NCBI RefSeq assembly: GCF_031157275.1
Contig: NZ_JAVIFW010000001.1
Span: forward strand, 62,001 to 126,000
Length of the DNA: 64,000 nucleotides
Source: Streptomyces sp. LHD-70
Lineage (GTDB): Bacteria > Actinomycetota > Actinomycetes > Streptomycetales > Streptomycetaceae
Direction: 5' to 3'
Shown here: one piece after another, positions 18,953 through 27,640 of the stretch
Numbering within the stretch: the stretch's first letter is position 1
Layout: every line of letters begins with the position of its first letter
The notes under the pieces: model-generated
The model's database searches: none
Seen by the model: the letters and a program-made list of their open reading frames with translations, nothing else
Told to the model about the DNA's origin: nothing
Program-made: the position numbers and the translations under genes

Positions 18953-20302
18953 TCAGCACGACCCCGCGGCGAACATCCCCGCCGGGTCGCAGGCCGCCCG
19001 CACCGCCCCCAACTTCCGCAGCGCGGATGGCTCGTACGCGTCCCGTACGGCCAACTCCTCGTGCTCCCCGAACAGATGGTTGAGGTTCCGCCCGAGCCGG
19101 ACCTCCGCGAGCGGCGCCAGCACCTGGGCGTGGAGGGCCCGAGCCCCCGAGCGGTCCAGCTCGAACAGCGCCGACAGCACCGTCACCAGATACCGCGCCC
19201 CCCGGAACCCCACCGCGTTCGGCACCTCCGGTTCCCGCCCGAGCGCCCCGCCCAAATGCTTGATCTGCACCACCGCCCCGGCCCGCGCCGACTCCCCGGT
19301 CAGCGCGCCGAGCGCCGCCCCCGGCACCGACGTGACGAGCGCGTTGTCCCCGTCGTACGGGTGCGGATACGGCGGATCGCTGTGGATCGTGTGGCTCTCG
19401 GCGTACGGCATGACCCGCAGGTCGTCGGCCATCGGCCCCAACTCCCGTAGCGGAGCGACCAGTCGGGCGCCCTCCGACGCGCTCCCCGTGTACGCGACCC
19501 GCACCGCCAGCACGTACCGCCCGCGATACGCCTCCGGCGCGAACGGCGCGTCCGGCCAGGTCATCAGGGCCACCGAAGACGTCAGCTCCTCGGGCAGGCC
19601 CTCCGTCCACGTCAGGTACGCGGCCAGCGCCCCCGGCACCTGCTCGTCGGCGAAGGCCAGGACACCGCCGTACACCTCGGCGAGCGGCACGAGGTCGAAC
19701 TCCACCGCCGTGACGACCCCGAGCCCGCCGCCGCCCCCGCGCAGCGCCCAGAACAGCTCGGGCCCGGTGTCGGCCGTGACGTGCCGCAGCGCGCCGTCGG
19801 CGGTCACGAGGTCGAAGGAGCGCACGTGGTCGGCCGCGTAGCCGAACCGCCGCCCCAGGATGCCGAGTCCGCCGCCCGTGAGGTAGCCGACGACGCCGAC
19901 GCCGGGCGCCGAGCCGTTCAGCGGCGCGAGCCCGTGCCCGGCGGCCGCCGCGATCACCTCGGCCCAGGTCACCCCGGCCTCGGCGCGGGCGGTACGGGCC
20001 GCCGGGTCGATCCGCAGGCCCTTCATCCGGCCGGTGGCGACGAGCAGCGCGTCGTCGCCCGCCGCCGCGGCGAGCCCGTGTCCCGTGGACTGCACGGCGA
20101 CTCGGAGCCCGTGCGCGCCCGCATACCGCACCGCGGCCCGTACGTCGTCGGCGTTCTCGGCGCCCACAGTGAGCGCGGGCCGATGGGCGTAGGCGGTCTG
20201 GAAGCCCTGCCGCGCCTCGTCGTACCCGGAGTCGCCGGGACGGAGGACGGGGCCGCGGGTGTCGGGGAGGGGGAGTGCTGAGGAGGTCCGGTTCTCGGTC
20301 AT
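18953..20302 (-). CDS. FAD-dependent oxidoreductase (berberine-bridge/FAD_binding_4 family)
   Basis: A 449-residue flavin oxidase. The N-terminal PCMH-type FAD domain (about 35-210) holds LRVAVQSTGHGLAAAAGDDA, where the His is the usual covalent flavin attachment point, and the GSAPGVGVVGYLTGGGLGIL loop. The second attachment site of bicovalent members (a Cys after GxxxxGG) is absent, so flavin should be linked once at most. The substrate domain is followed by a berberine-like C-terminal segment (LNHLFGEHEELAVRDAY). Such enzymes oxidise sugars, alcohols or secondary metabolites; no substrate can be named. It has no partner genes in the neighbourhood. No Sec or Tat signal is visible, so it should be cytoplasmic. 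Confidence 0.88.
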   Translation of the reverse strand: MTENRTSSALPLPDTRGPVLRPGDSGYDEARQGFQTAYAHRPALTVGAENADDVRAAVRYAGAHGLRVAVQSTGHGLAAAAGDDALLVATGRMKGLRIDPAARTARAEAGVTWAEVIAAAAGHGLAPLNGSAPGVGVVGYLTGGGLGILGRRFGYAADHVRSFDLVTADGALRHVTADTGPELFWALRGGGGGLGVVTAVEFDLVPLAEVYGGVLAFADEQVPGALAAYLTWTEGLPEELTSSVALMTWPDAPFAPEAYRGRYVLAVRVAYTGSASEGARLVAPLRELGPMADDLRVMPYAESHTIHSDPPYPHPYDGDNALVTSVPGAALGALTGESARAGAVVQIKHLGGALGREPEVPNAVGFRGARYLVTVLSALFELDRSGARALHAQVLAPLAEVRLGRNLNHLFGEHEELAVRDAYEPSALRKLGAVRAACDPAGMFAAGSC

Positions 20303-20390
20303 GCGGCCACTCTCACCGCGTTACCTGACAACTTCCGTCAACTTTTTCTCCGTACGAGAGCCGTATTGGAGCCCTACGGCAGGCGTACGA

Positions 20391-20429
20391 CAGCGCCCCC
20401 TTCGGTGGTGGTCACCGAGGGGGGCGCTG
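20391..20429. terminator. Hairpin terminator after the third permease gene
   Basis: CAGCGCCCCC TTCGGTG pairs with CACCGAG GGGGGCGCTG around a short loop, 20 bp beyond the minus-strand stop codon at 20450. Confidence 0.8.
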
Positions 20430-20449
20430 AAACGGGGGTGTGGGGTGGG

Positions 20450-21910
20450 TCAGGCGTCGAGTTCGGTGTTCAGGTCGGTGCCGGTGGTGGCGCGGGTGCG
20501 GCCGCGTTCGCGCAGGACGGCGATGGTGATGACGAGGGCGGCGACGAGGAGGGAGAGGAGGACCTGTTCGCGGCCGGTGTCGTCGAAGAGCATGTAGACC
20601 AGGACGAAGGAGATCATGCCGATGGTCGCCCAGGTCAGATAGGGGAAGGCCCACATCTTGACGACGAGGCGTTCGGGCATCTCGCGCAGGATGATGCCGC
20701 GCATCTTGAGCTGGGTGAAGCAGATCACCAGCCAGACGAACAGGGCGACGGCGCCGGAGGAGTTGAGCAGGAACGCGAAGACGGTGTCGGGCCACTTGTA
20801 GTTGAAGAACACCGCGACGAAGCCGAAGACGACCGAGCCGAGGATCGCGGCCCGCGGCACCCCGCTGGACGTGGTCTTGGCGAAGGCCTTGGGGGCGTCG
20901 CCGCGCTTGCCGAGGGAGAAGGCCATGCGGGAGGCGGTGTAGAGGCCGGAGTTGAGGCAGGACAGCACCGCGGTCAGCACGATGACGTTCATGACCTGGC
21001 CGGCGTGCGGGATGCCGATGGAGTTCAGGGCGGCGACGTAGGAGCCGTCCTTCACGATCGCCGAGGCGTTCCACGGCAGCAGGGTGATGACGACGAAGAT
21101 CGAGCCGAGGTAGAAGACCGCGATGCGCCAGATCACGCTGTTGGTCGCCTTGGTCACCGCGCGCTGCGGGTTCTCCGACTCACCGGCGGCCAGCGTGACG
21201 ATCTCGCTGCCCATGAAGGAGAAGACCACCATCAGCACACCGGTCAGGATCGCGCCCGCTCCCTTGGGGAAGAATCCGCCCGCGTCGGTGAGGTGCGCGA
21301 ATCCCGCGCCGGGGTTGTCCGAGCCGGGCAGCACACCGAACACGGCCAGCATGCCGATCGCGACGAACGCGCCGATCGCGACGACCTTGATCCCGGCGAA
21401 CCAGAACTCGAACTCACCGTAGGAGCCCACAGAGACGAGGTTGGTGGCGGTCAGCACCACCATCACGATCAGCGCCCAGGCCCACTGCGGCACGGACGGT
21501 ATCCAGCCCTCCAGGATCACCGCGCCCGCGGTCGCCTCGACCGCGAGGACGACGACCCAGAAGAACCAGTACAGCCAGCCGATGGAGAACCCGGCCCACC
21601 GGCCCAGCGCCCGGTCGGCGTACTCGGAGAACGAGCCCGACGTCGGATTCGCCGCGGCCATCTCGCCCAGCATCCGCATCACGAGCACGACCATCACGCC
21701 GACGAGCGCGTACGAGATGAGGATGGCGGGACCGGCCGCCGCGATACCGGCACTGGAACCGACGAAGAGGCCGGCTCCGATCACACCACCGATAGCGATC
21801 ATGGAAAGGTGGCGGTTCTTGAGCCCCGCCTTCAGGCCGTCACCGGACGGAGCCTCTTCCGGGGGTGCGGAAGGGCTGTCTTGCTTCGCAAGGGACGGTT
21901 GCGAGGTCAT
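20450..21910 (-). CDS. Amino-acid permease (AAT/APC family), third paralogue
   Basis: A 486-residue twelve-helix amino-acid:proton symporter. It starts MTSQPSLAKQDSP, then LKNRHLSMIAIGGVIGAGLF (about 33-52), and contains SYGEFEFWFAGIKVVAIGAF and YNYKWPDTVF-like segments. The intracellular loop DAGGFFPKGAGAIL differs from the LTGEGGF loop of the other two, and divergence is greater. In family terms it resembles GABA/aromatic amino-acid permeases, but specificity is unassigned. The start was chosen at 21910 because AAGGA lies six to seven bases upstream; an upstream in-frame ATG lacks a ribosome site. It is divergent from rpiB across a 160-bp promoter gap. Confidence 0.88.
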   Translation of the reverse strand: MTSQPSLAKQDSPSAPPEEAPSGDGLKAGLKNRHLSMIAIGGVIGAGLFVGSSAGIAAAGPAILISYALVGVMVVLVMRMLGEMAAANPTSGSFSEYADRALGRWAGFSIGWLYWFFWVVVLAVEATAGAVILEGWIPSVPQWAWALIVMVVLTATNLVSVGSYGEFEFWFAGIKVVAIGAFVAIGMLAVFGVLPGSDNPGAGFAHLTDAGGFFPKGAGAILTGVLMVVFSFMGSEIVTLAAGESENPQRAVTKATNSVIWRIAVFYLGSIFVVITLLPWNASAIVKDGSYVAALNSIGIPHAGQVMNVIVLTAVLSCLNSGLYTASRMAFSLGKRGDAPKAFAKTTSSGVPRAAILGSVVFGFVAVFFNYKWPDTVFAFLLNSSGAVALFVWLVICFTQLKMRGIILREMPERLVVKMWAFPYLTWATIGMISFVLVYMLFDDTGREQVLLSLLVAALVITIAVLRERGRTRATTGTDLNTELDA

Positions 21911-22073
21911 GGACGAATCCTTAAGTTCTCGGGTTACGAGCCCATGCATTCAATCCTCTGACTCGGATATACGGAAGACCTGACTCCGGATCGTTGCAAG
22001 GGCCACTCCGGGCCCGAGGCCGGTTCCCGACCCGGGGCGGCCCCACCCTCCCCGCCGTGCCACACTCAGACGC

Positions 22074-22562
22074 ATGCGCGTGTACCTCGGCTCGGATCAT
22101 GCCGGCTATGAACTCAAGAACCACCTCGTCGAGTGGCTCAAGGCCCATGGGCACGAGCCCGTGGACTGCGGCCCCCACATCTACGACGCCCTGGACGACT
22201 ACCCGCCGTTCTGCCTCCGCGCCGCCGAGCGGACGGCCGCGGACCCGGACTCCCTCGGCATCGTGATCGGCGGCTCCGGCAACGGCGAGCAGATCGCCGC
22301 GAACAAGGTCAAGGGCGTCCGCTGCGCCCTCGCCTGGAGCGAGCAGACCGCCGCGCTCGGCCGCGAGCACAACAACGCCAACGTGGTGTCGATCGGCGGC
22401 CGCATGCACACCCTCGACGAGGCGACGAAGTTCGTGGAGATCTTCCTGTCGACCCCGTACTCCGACGAGGAGCGCCACACGCGCCGCATCGAGATGCTGT
22501 CGGCCTACGAGACCACGGGCGAGCTGCCTCCTGTACCGGCGCACCACCCGCAGCAGCCGTAA
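22074..22562 (+). CDS. rpiB: Ribose-5-phosphate isomerase B
   Basis: A 162-residue RpiB/LacAB-family isomerase that interconverts ribulose-5-phosphate and ribose-5-phosphate in the non-oxidative pentose-phosphate pathway. The signature residues are in place: GSDHAGYELK (phosphate/substrate binding, about 6-15), GGSGNGEQIAANK (about 65-77) and REHNNANVVSIGGR (about 95-108). Position 66 carries Ser (GGSGNG) rather than the Cys base seen in E. coli RpiB, as is usual in actinobacteria. CACACT ends seven bases before the ATG and there is no Shine-Dalgarno sequence, so the mRNA may be leaderless. It is followed by a repeat element and the DNA glycosylase gene. Confidence 0.95.
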   Translation: MRVYLGSDHAGYELKNHLVEWLKAHGHEPVDCGPHIYDALDDYPPFCLRAAERTAADPDSLGIVIGGSGNGEQIAANKVKGVRCALAWSEQTAALGREHNNANVVSIGGRMHTLDEATKFVEIFLSTPYSDEERHTRRIEMLSAYETTGELPPVPAHHPQQP

Positions 22563-22582
22563 GTCCGAGGTCGCCTCACTCG

Positions 22583-22686
22583 CGGGAGGGGCTGGAAAAT
22601 CAGGCCCCTCCGGCGTTTGAGGAGCGGGGGTCCGGGGGCAGCGCCCCCGAAGCGCCGCAGGCTTTCGGGAAGGGGCGGGGAGGGGC
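22583..22686. repeat. Dispersed GC-rich repeat, degenerate copy (copy D)
   Basis: The core CCCCTCCGGCGTTTGAGGAG is kept (22605-22624), the left arm is decayed (GGGAGGGGCTGG), and the internal hairpin is a variant, GGGGGCAGCGCCCCC. It ends AAGGGGCGGGGAGGGG like the other copies. It lies between rpiB and the glycosylase gene on the same strand. Confidence 0.8.
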
Positions 22687-22739
22687 TCGAACCCGTGCCA
22701 CCGGGCCGCACCCGTACACGAACGTGTAAGGAGACCGCC

Positions 22740-23561
22740 GTGCCCGAGGGGCACACCATCCACCGCCTGGCGGCCGACCACCGCGACCGCTTCCAGGACC
22801 GGAAGGTCAGAGCGACCAGCCCCCAGGGCAAGTTCAGCGACGCCGCGGCCCTCCTCGACCACCAGCTCATGGACACCGCTGACGCCCACGGCAAACACCT
22901 CTTCCTCGGCTTCGGCCCGGTCGGCCACGTCCACATCCACCTCGGCCTCTTCGGCAAGCTGAACTTCGGCGACGTACCCGCCCCGCCGCCCACGGACACC
23001 GTCCGCCTCCGCCTCGTCGGCCCCACCGCGTACGCGGACCTGCGCGGGCCCACGACCTGCGCGCTGATCACGGACGCCGAGAAGCAGGCGATACACGAGC
23101 GCCTCGGCCCCGACCCGCTGCGCCCCGTCGACGGCACCACCAACGACCCGGACAAGGCGTGGCAGCGGATCTCCCGCTCCCGCACCACCGTCGCCGCGCT
23201 GCTCATGGACCAGAGGGTCATCGCGGGCGTCGGCAACGTCTACCGCGCGGAGGTCCTCTTCCGGCACGGCATCGACCCGTACCGCCTCGGCAGGGACCTC
23301 GCGTACGACGAGTGGACCGCGATCTGGGATGATCTGGTCGGGCTCATGCGGGAGGGCGTGCGCCACAACCGCATCGACACCGTCCGGCCCGAGCACACCC
23401 CGGAGGCGATGGGCCGCCCGCCGAGGGTCGACGACCACGGCGGTGAGGTGTACGTCTACCGCAGGGCGAACCAGCCCTGCCACATCTGTGGCGGCGAGAT
23501 CCGCACCGCCGATCTCGCCGCCCGCAATCTGTTCTGGTGCCCGGACTGCCAGCGACGCTAG
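22740..23561 (+). CDS. nei: Fpg/Nei-family DNA glycosylase (endonuclease VIII-like)
   Basis: A 273-residue base-excision repair glycosylase/AP lyase that removes oxidised bases. The mature N-terminus is PEGHTIHRLA, with the catalytic Pro1 and Glu2 exposed after GTG-Met removal. The helix-two-turn-helix lies at VIAGVGNVYRAEVLFRHGI (about 160-178). The C-terminal zinc finger is CHICGGEIRTADLAARNLFW then CPDCQ (four cysteines), ending with the conserved Arg. These features are typical of actinobacterial Nei proteins. The GTG start has AAGGAG six bases upstream. The stop codon overlaps the left arm of a terminator hairpin shared with the converging acetyltransferase gene. Confidence 0.93.
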   Translation: MPEGHTIHRLAADHRDRFQDRKVRATSPQGKFSDAAALLDHQLMDTADAHGKHLFLGFGPVGHVHIHLGLFGKLNFGDVPAPPPTDTVRLRLVGPTAYADLRGPTTCALITDAEKQAIHERLGPDPLRPVDGTTNDPDKAWQRISRSRTTVAALLMDQRVIAGVGNVYRAEVLFRHGIDPYRLGRDLAYDEWTAIWDDLVGLMREGVRHNRIDTVRPEHTPEAMGRPPRVDDHGGEVYVYRRANQPCHICGGEIRTADLAARNLFWCPDCQRR

Positions 23562-23593
23562 GGCCCGTCTCACCGTCTCGGGGAGACGGGCCC
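23561..23593. terminator. Bidirectional terminator overlapping the nei stop codon
   Basis: GGGCCCGTCTC (23561-23571) and GAGACGGGCCC (23583-23593) form an 11-bp perfect stem between two converging genes. Confidence 0.8.
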
Positions 23594-23623
23594 CAGGGCA
23601 ACTCCCGTACGGGGCAGGCCCGT

Positions 23624-24856
23624 TCAGAACCCGTGCGGCAGCCACGGCGCCGCCGTGCCGGAGAACGCGAGCGAGGCCGCCGCGAGCGCGCCGCGCCGCT
23701 CCTCCCGCACCCGGCCCGCCGCCGCGAGAGCGGCCAGGGAGAACCCGCCGAGGTAGACGGTCCCCAACTCCCGTACGGACAAGGTGAGATCGGCCGGGTC
23801 GTCGGTGCGCGCGCAGACCGCGCCCTTCGGCCCGCCGGACAGCCGCCAACGGCCGGTGTTCCAGGGGCAGAACGGGTCGGAGACGTCCAGGACGACATCC
23901 ACGTCCGTGGCGTACGTCCGTGCCTCCAGGGCCGCGCCCACCTCCACCGGCCGCAGGAACAGGCCGTCCCGCAGCGCCACCGAGCAGCGGCGGATGTCGG
24001 AGACGAGGTGCTGCCAGGCGTCGTCGGAGGGGCGGTTGCGCATCGCCACCGTCGACATCAGGTCCAGGTCGAAGAGGTACCGGCACAGCGCCGCGTACGC
24101 GCCGGGCTCCGACGCCTCCAGGTCCTCCACCGTGACCACCCCGGCCGGAACGCCCGCGCCCTCCCACTCCGGCTTCAGGCGATACCGGGCATACCCCGCC
24201 ACCTCGCCGCCGCGCTCGGCGAGCACGCACTGCAGCGCCGAGGCGCCCGCCCGCTCCTGCGCCGGGTCGATCACCCCCTGCCGCTCCCAGCCGGGCCGCC
24301 GCACGAGCATCCCGGGGCGCGCCGCCGCCTGCCGGGCGTACACCGCCTCGCACGAGTCGAGGACGTCCGCCGGTTCCGCGAGCCGGAGCGTGAACTCCTC
24401 GGTGCCGGGCGGGAGTTGGAGGCGTACGTGATCGGTCCGGATGCGGGCGCCGAGGCGCTGCGTCGCGACGCCGTACCCGAACCGGCCATAGATCGCGGGC
24501 TCGGACGCGGTGAGCACGGCGAGGGGTTCACCCAGGGCGCGTACGTCGTCGAGCTGGCGCCGCATCATCGACGTCAGGATGCCGCGCCGCCGGTGCGTGG
24601 GCGCGACACTGACCATCGTGACGCCCGCCGTGGCCACGGCCGCGCCGCCCGGCACGGTCATCCGGAACGAGAACGCGCCCGCCGTTCCGACGGTCCCGTC
24701 CCCGTCCCAGACGCCCAGGGAGCGCTCGAACTCGGTGACGTCCCGGAAGAAGGCGCGCGCCTCATCGGGCTCCCGCACGCCCCCGAAGGCGAGCTCCAGA
24801 CCGCTGAACCAGCGCTCCCAGTCGTCGGGCTGCAGTACCCGTACATCCGTCGTCAT
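23624..24856 (-). CDS. Eis-like GNAT-family N-acetyltransferase
   Basis: A 410-residue three-domain acetyltransferase related to mycobacterial Eis. The N-terminal GNAT domain has GVTMVSVAPTHRRRGILTSM (about 78-97), the acetyl-CoA pyrophosphate loop R-R-x-G-x-L/I, followed by ASEPAIYGRFGYGVATQ, a strong Eis-family marker. A second degenerate GNAT fold (about 150-285) and an SCP2-like C-terminal domain (about 290-410) follow. The C-terminal carboxylate of a terminal Phe (LPHGF) serves as general base in Eis, and the protein ends in Phe here too. Eis proteins modify aminoglycoside amines or lysines; the natural substrate here is unknown. TAGGGAT lies close to the ATG and may be part of a promoter. 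Confidence 0.9.
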   Translation of the reverse strand: MTTDVRVLQPDDWERWFSGLELAFGGVREPDEARAFFRDVTEFERSLGVWDGDGTVGTAGAFSFRMTVPGGAAVATAGVTMVSVAPTHRRRGILTSMMRRQLDDVRALGEPLAVLTASEPAIYGRFGYGVATQRLGARIRTDHVRLQLPPGTEEFTLRLAEPADVLDSCEAVYARQAAARPGMLVRRPGWERQGVIDPAQERAGASALQCVLAERGGEVAGYARYRLKPEWEGAGVPAGVVTVEDLEASEPGAYAALCRYLFDLDLMSTVAMRNRPSDDAWQHLVSDIRRCSVALRDGLFLRPVEVGAALEARTYATDVDVVLDVSDPFCPWNTGRWRLSGGPKGAVCARTDDPADLTLSVRELGTVYLGGFSLAALAAAGRVREERRGALAAASLAFSGTAAPWLPHGF

Positions 24857-24997
24857 GGGCCCATCCCTATCAACCCCCGTCGAGCGGGGGCGAGGGGATT
24901 TCTGCCGTCACGTCCGGGCCGTTCGTCCCGCTCGACTGAGGGACAACCGGGACCTCCCGTGCGCATCTCAAGGAAGCGTGTATAGAGTCCGCGAGCA

Positions 24998-26173
24998 ATG
25001 GCGGTACGACATAGGAGCCGCCGCGACCCCGAGCGGCGCGCGGCAGCGGAGACGTTCCCGGCCCGGTTGCGCAAGCGTCTGCACCGGGCCCGCATCGCGC
25101 TGCGCAAATCCGGCGTCGACTACTTCCGCGGCGACGGCTCCGACTGGATCGCCCTGGCCGGACTTCTCCTCACCATCCCGGTGATCGCCCTCGGCACGCT
25201 CGCGATGCCGGTCTGGTTCTCGCCCGCCCTGCTCGTCCTGCCGATCGTCGCGGGCGGCCTGCTGCTCCGCCCGGCCAGCCTGCTCGGCCTGTACGCGGCG
25301 GCCGCCGGAGCCCTGATCGTCGAGTCGGTGCAGCTCGGCCCGTACACCGAGGGGGCCTCGCGGGTCACGCCCGGCATCGTCCTGACCGTGGCGGCCTGCG
25401 GCTTCTTCGGCCTGGTCATCGCGCAGTTCCGCAGCCGGGTCGGGGTGCCGTGGCGGCGCGGCGGCACGATGCTGTTCGACCTGCGCGAGCGCATCAAGAC
25501 CCAGAGCAAGCTGCCGGGGCTCCCGCCCGGCTGGCACCGCGAGATGGCGCTGCGGCCCGCGGGCGGCCAGTCGTTCTCCGGTGACTTCGTGGTCGCCGCG
25601 CGCACCAGCGGTGGGCGCACCCTTGAGGTCGTCCTCACCGACGTCTCCGGCAAGGGCATGGACGCGGGCTCCCGTGCGCTGCTGCTCTCCGGCGCCTTCG
25701 GCGGACTGCTCGGCTCGCTGCCGCCGCACGCGTTCCTGCCCGCCGCCAACGGCTATCTGCTCCGCCAGGACTGGGACGAGGGCTTCGCCACGTCCATCCA
25801 CCTCGCCCTCGACCTGGACTCCGGGGACTACGAACTCCTCTCCGCTGGCCACCCGCCCGCCGTCCAGCTGCACGCCGGCACCGGCCGCTGGGAGGAGAAG
25901 TCCGCCGAGGGCCCGCTGCTCGGGGTGTACGACGGGGCGCAGTTCGACCCGGCGAAGGGGTGCCTGCGCCCCGGCGACGTGCTGATGCTCTTCACCGACG
26001 GCCTGGTCGAGACGGCCGAGCGCGACCTCTCCGAGGGCATCGACCGCCTGACCGGAGAGGCCGACCGCTACGTTGCCGGGGGCTTTCACGGGGCCGCGTG
26101 GCACTTGATCGAGGCCGTGGCGAAGGACGTCAACGATGACCGGGCGTTGCTGTTGATCTGTCGGGACGCGTAG
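24998..26173 (+). CDS. Membrane-anchored PP2C/SpoIIE-type serine/threonine phosphatase
   Basis: A 391-residue protein. A basic N-terminus (about 1-45) is followed by three or four transmembrane helices (about 48-150: WIALAGLLLTIPVIALG; ALLVLPIVAGGLLL; GIVLTVAACGFFGLVIAQF), then a cytoplasmic SpoIIE phosphatase domain. Metal-binding motifs are SGDFVVAART (about 187), LTDVSGKGMDAG (about 212-223), LSAGHPPAV (about 282) and FTDGLVETAER (about 330). In Streptomyces such enzymes dephosphorylate anti-anti-sigma (STAS) proteins and so release sigma-B-like factors. No STAS or anti-sigma gene lies beside it, so its partner must be elsewhere. The start ATG was chosen by absence of a better one; TATAGAGT lies nine bases upstream. 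Confidence 0.9.
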   Translation: MAVRHRSRRDPERRAAAETFPARLRKRLHRARIALRKSGVDYFRGDGSDWIALAGLLLTIPVIALGTLAMPVWFSPALLVLPIVAGGLLLRPASLLGLYAAAAGALIVESVQLGPYTEGASRVTPGIVLTVAACGFFGLVIAQFRSRVGVPWRRGGTMLFDLRERIKTQSKLPGLPPGWHREMALRPAGGQSFSGDFVVAARTSGGRTLEVVLTDVSGKGMDAGSRALLLSGAFGGLLGSLPPHAFLPAANGYLLRQDWDEGFATSIHLALDLDSGDYELLSAGHPPAVQLHAGTGRWEEKSAEGPLLGVYDGAQFDPAKGCLRPGDVLMLFTDGLVETAERDLSEGIDRLTGEADRYVAGGFHGAAWHLIEAVAKDVNDDRALLLICRDA

Positions 26174-26218
26174 CGGGTCACGTCTGCGGGGTCCTGTCTC
26201 GTCGCCGGGCGAACAGCC

Positions 26219-27403
26219 CTACACCCCCGCGCCGACCCGCTCCTCCGTCGACCCCGAGGGAACCCCCCGTACGCCCGGCAGAACCCGTGCCAGCAGTTGC
26301 GACCGCCCGGCAGCAAGAGGCCCGAGAACCGCAAGCAGCAGCACGTACCCCGCGATGAACGGCGACAGCCGCTCGTCCAGGCCCGCGGCAGCGGCCATCG
26401 TGGCGAGGATCAGCGCGAACTCCCCCCGCGCAAGCAGCGTCGTCGAAATGTTCGCCGCGGGCCCGGCCCCGAAGTCGTACACCTTCGCCGCCGCGAGTCC
26501 CGCGAGCACGTTCATCAGCAGCGTCAGCGCGACAGCGGCGAGCACCGGCCACAGCACCACCGGCAGGTCACCGGGGTCGATGGAGAGGCCGAAGGCGAAG
26601 AAGAAGATCGCGCCGAACGCGTCCCGCAGCGGGTGGACCAGCTTCCGGATGCGCTCGCCGGAGCTGGTGGAGCCGAGCATCAGGCCGACCATGAACGCGC
26701 CGATCGCGTCCGCGACCCCGAACCACTCGGAGACACCGGCGAGGAAGACGGCCGCGCCGAGGAAGGAGATGACGAGCAGCTCGTCGTCCGGGGTGTTGAT
26801 GAGCCGGCCGACCAGCTTCGTACCGAACCGCGCGGCCAGCGCGAGCAGCAGCAGGAAGCCGAAGGCCTTGCCGCCGTCCATCAGGGCCGAGGAGAGGCTG
26901 TCGGCGCCGGACAGGATGGGCTGGAGCGCGGCCAGGTAGAGGGCGAGGAAGACGTCCTCGACCACGATGATCCCGAGGATCGGCTTGGTCTCGGGGTTGC
27001 CCAGCCGACCCGTGTCCACCAGGACCTTGGTGACGATCGCCGAGGACGAGATGCCGAGCACCCCGGCGAGAACCAGCGCCTCGGAGGTGCCCCAGCCGAG
27101 GGCGAAGCCGAAGCCCAGGCCCGCGCCGACGTTCAGCACCAGATACGCCCCGCCGGCGAGGGCCATCTTGCGGCCGCCCGCCTTGAGGTCGTCCATGTGG
27201 AATTCAAGGCCGAGGTAGAAGAGCAGCAGCACCAGGCCGAGCGCCGAGAGCATCTCCAGGTCGTGCGGGTCGGAGAGCAGCACCCAGCCGGGGGTGTGCG
27301 GGCCGAGGAGGATCCCGGCCAGGATGAAGAGGGGAATGGTGGGCAGTCCGATCCGGCCGCCGAGGCGGGCGAGGACTGCGGCGGCGAGGAAGGCGCCGCC
27401 CAT
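26219..27403 (-). CDS. CPA2-family cation:proton antiporter
   Basis: A 394-residue (from this ATG) monovalent cation/proton antiporter with about twelve helices and no TrkA domain. Family hallmarks are GLPTIPLFILAGILLGPHTP, FYLGLEFHMDDL, SSSAIVTKVLVDTGRLGN, GIIVVEDVFLALYL (acidic pair for ion exchange), DAIGAFMVGLMLGST and FFFAFGLSIDP. Related KhtU transporters usually sit beside a KhtT regulatory subunit; none is present here. The start is uncertain. Homologues, as I recall them, begin MGHxD, and the matching codon here is ATC at 27428-27430, eight bases after a perfect GGAGG. The first ordinary ATG (27403) has no ribosome site and trims the first helix. Confidence 0.85.
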   Translation of the reverse strand: MGGAFLAAAVLARLGGRIGLPTIPLFILAGILLGPHTPGWVLLSDPHDLEMLSALGLVLLLFYLGLEFHMDDLKAGGRKMALAGGAYLVLNVGAGLGFGFALGWGTSEALVLAGVLGISSSAIVTKVLVDTGRLGNPETKPILGIIVVEDVFLALYLAALQPILSGADSLSSALMDGGKAFGFLLLLALAARFGTKLVGRLINTPDDELLVISFLGAAVFLAGVSEWFGVADAIGAFMVGLMLGSTSSGERIRKLVHPLRDAFGAIFFFAFGLSIDPGDLPVVLWPVLAAVALTLLMNVLAGLAAAKVYDFGAGPAANISTTLLARGEFALILATMAAAAGLDERLSPFIAGYVLLLAVLGPLAAGRSQLLARVLPGVRGVPSGSTEERVGAGV

Positions 27404-27640
27404 GGCTATCAGGGTGTCTGCGTGTCCGATGGGCCGTACCTCCGAGTCGGGTCGTGCGCGGTCGGGTGAGCATGCGAGATGCCCCTTCGGCAAGCAAAGG
27501 GAGCGTCAAGAAAGCGTCAATAATTAGGTTACCAAACGATTGAGGGGGAAACTGAGGGTCCGGTGCCGGGGCCTCCGCTCGCGTACGGGAGAATGCCGGG
27601 CAGGGAGGCGCGGCAGGATCTGCCGCGGGAGGGGGCACGG

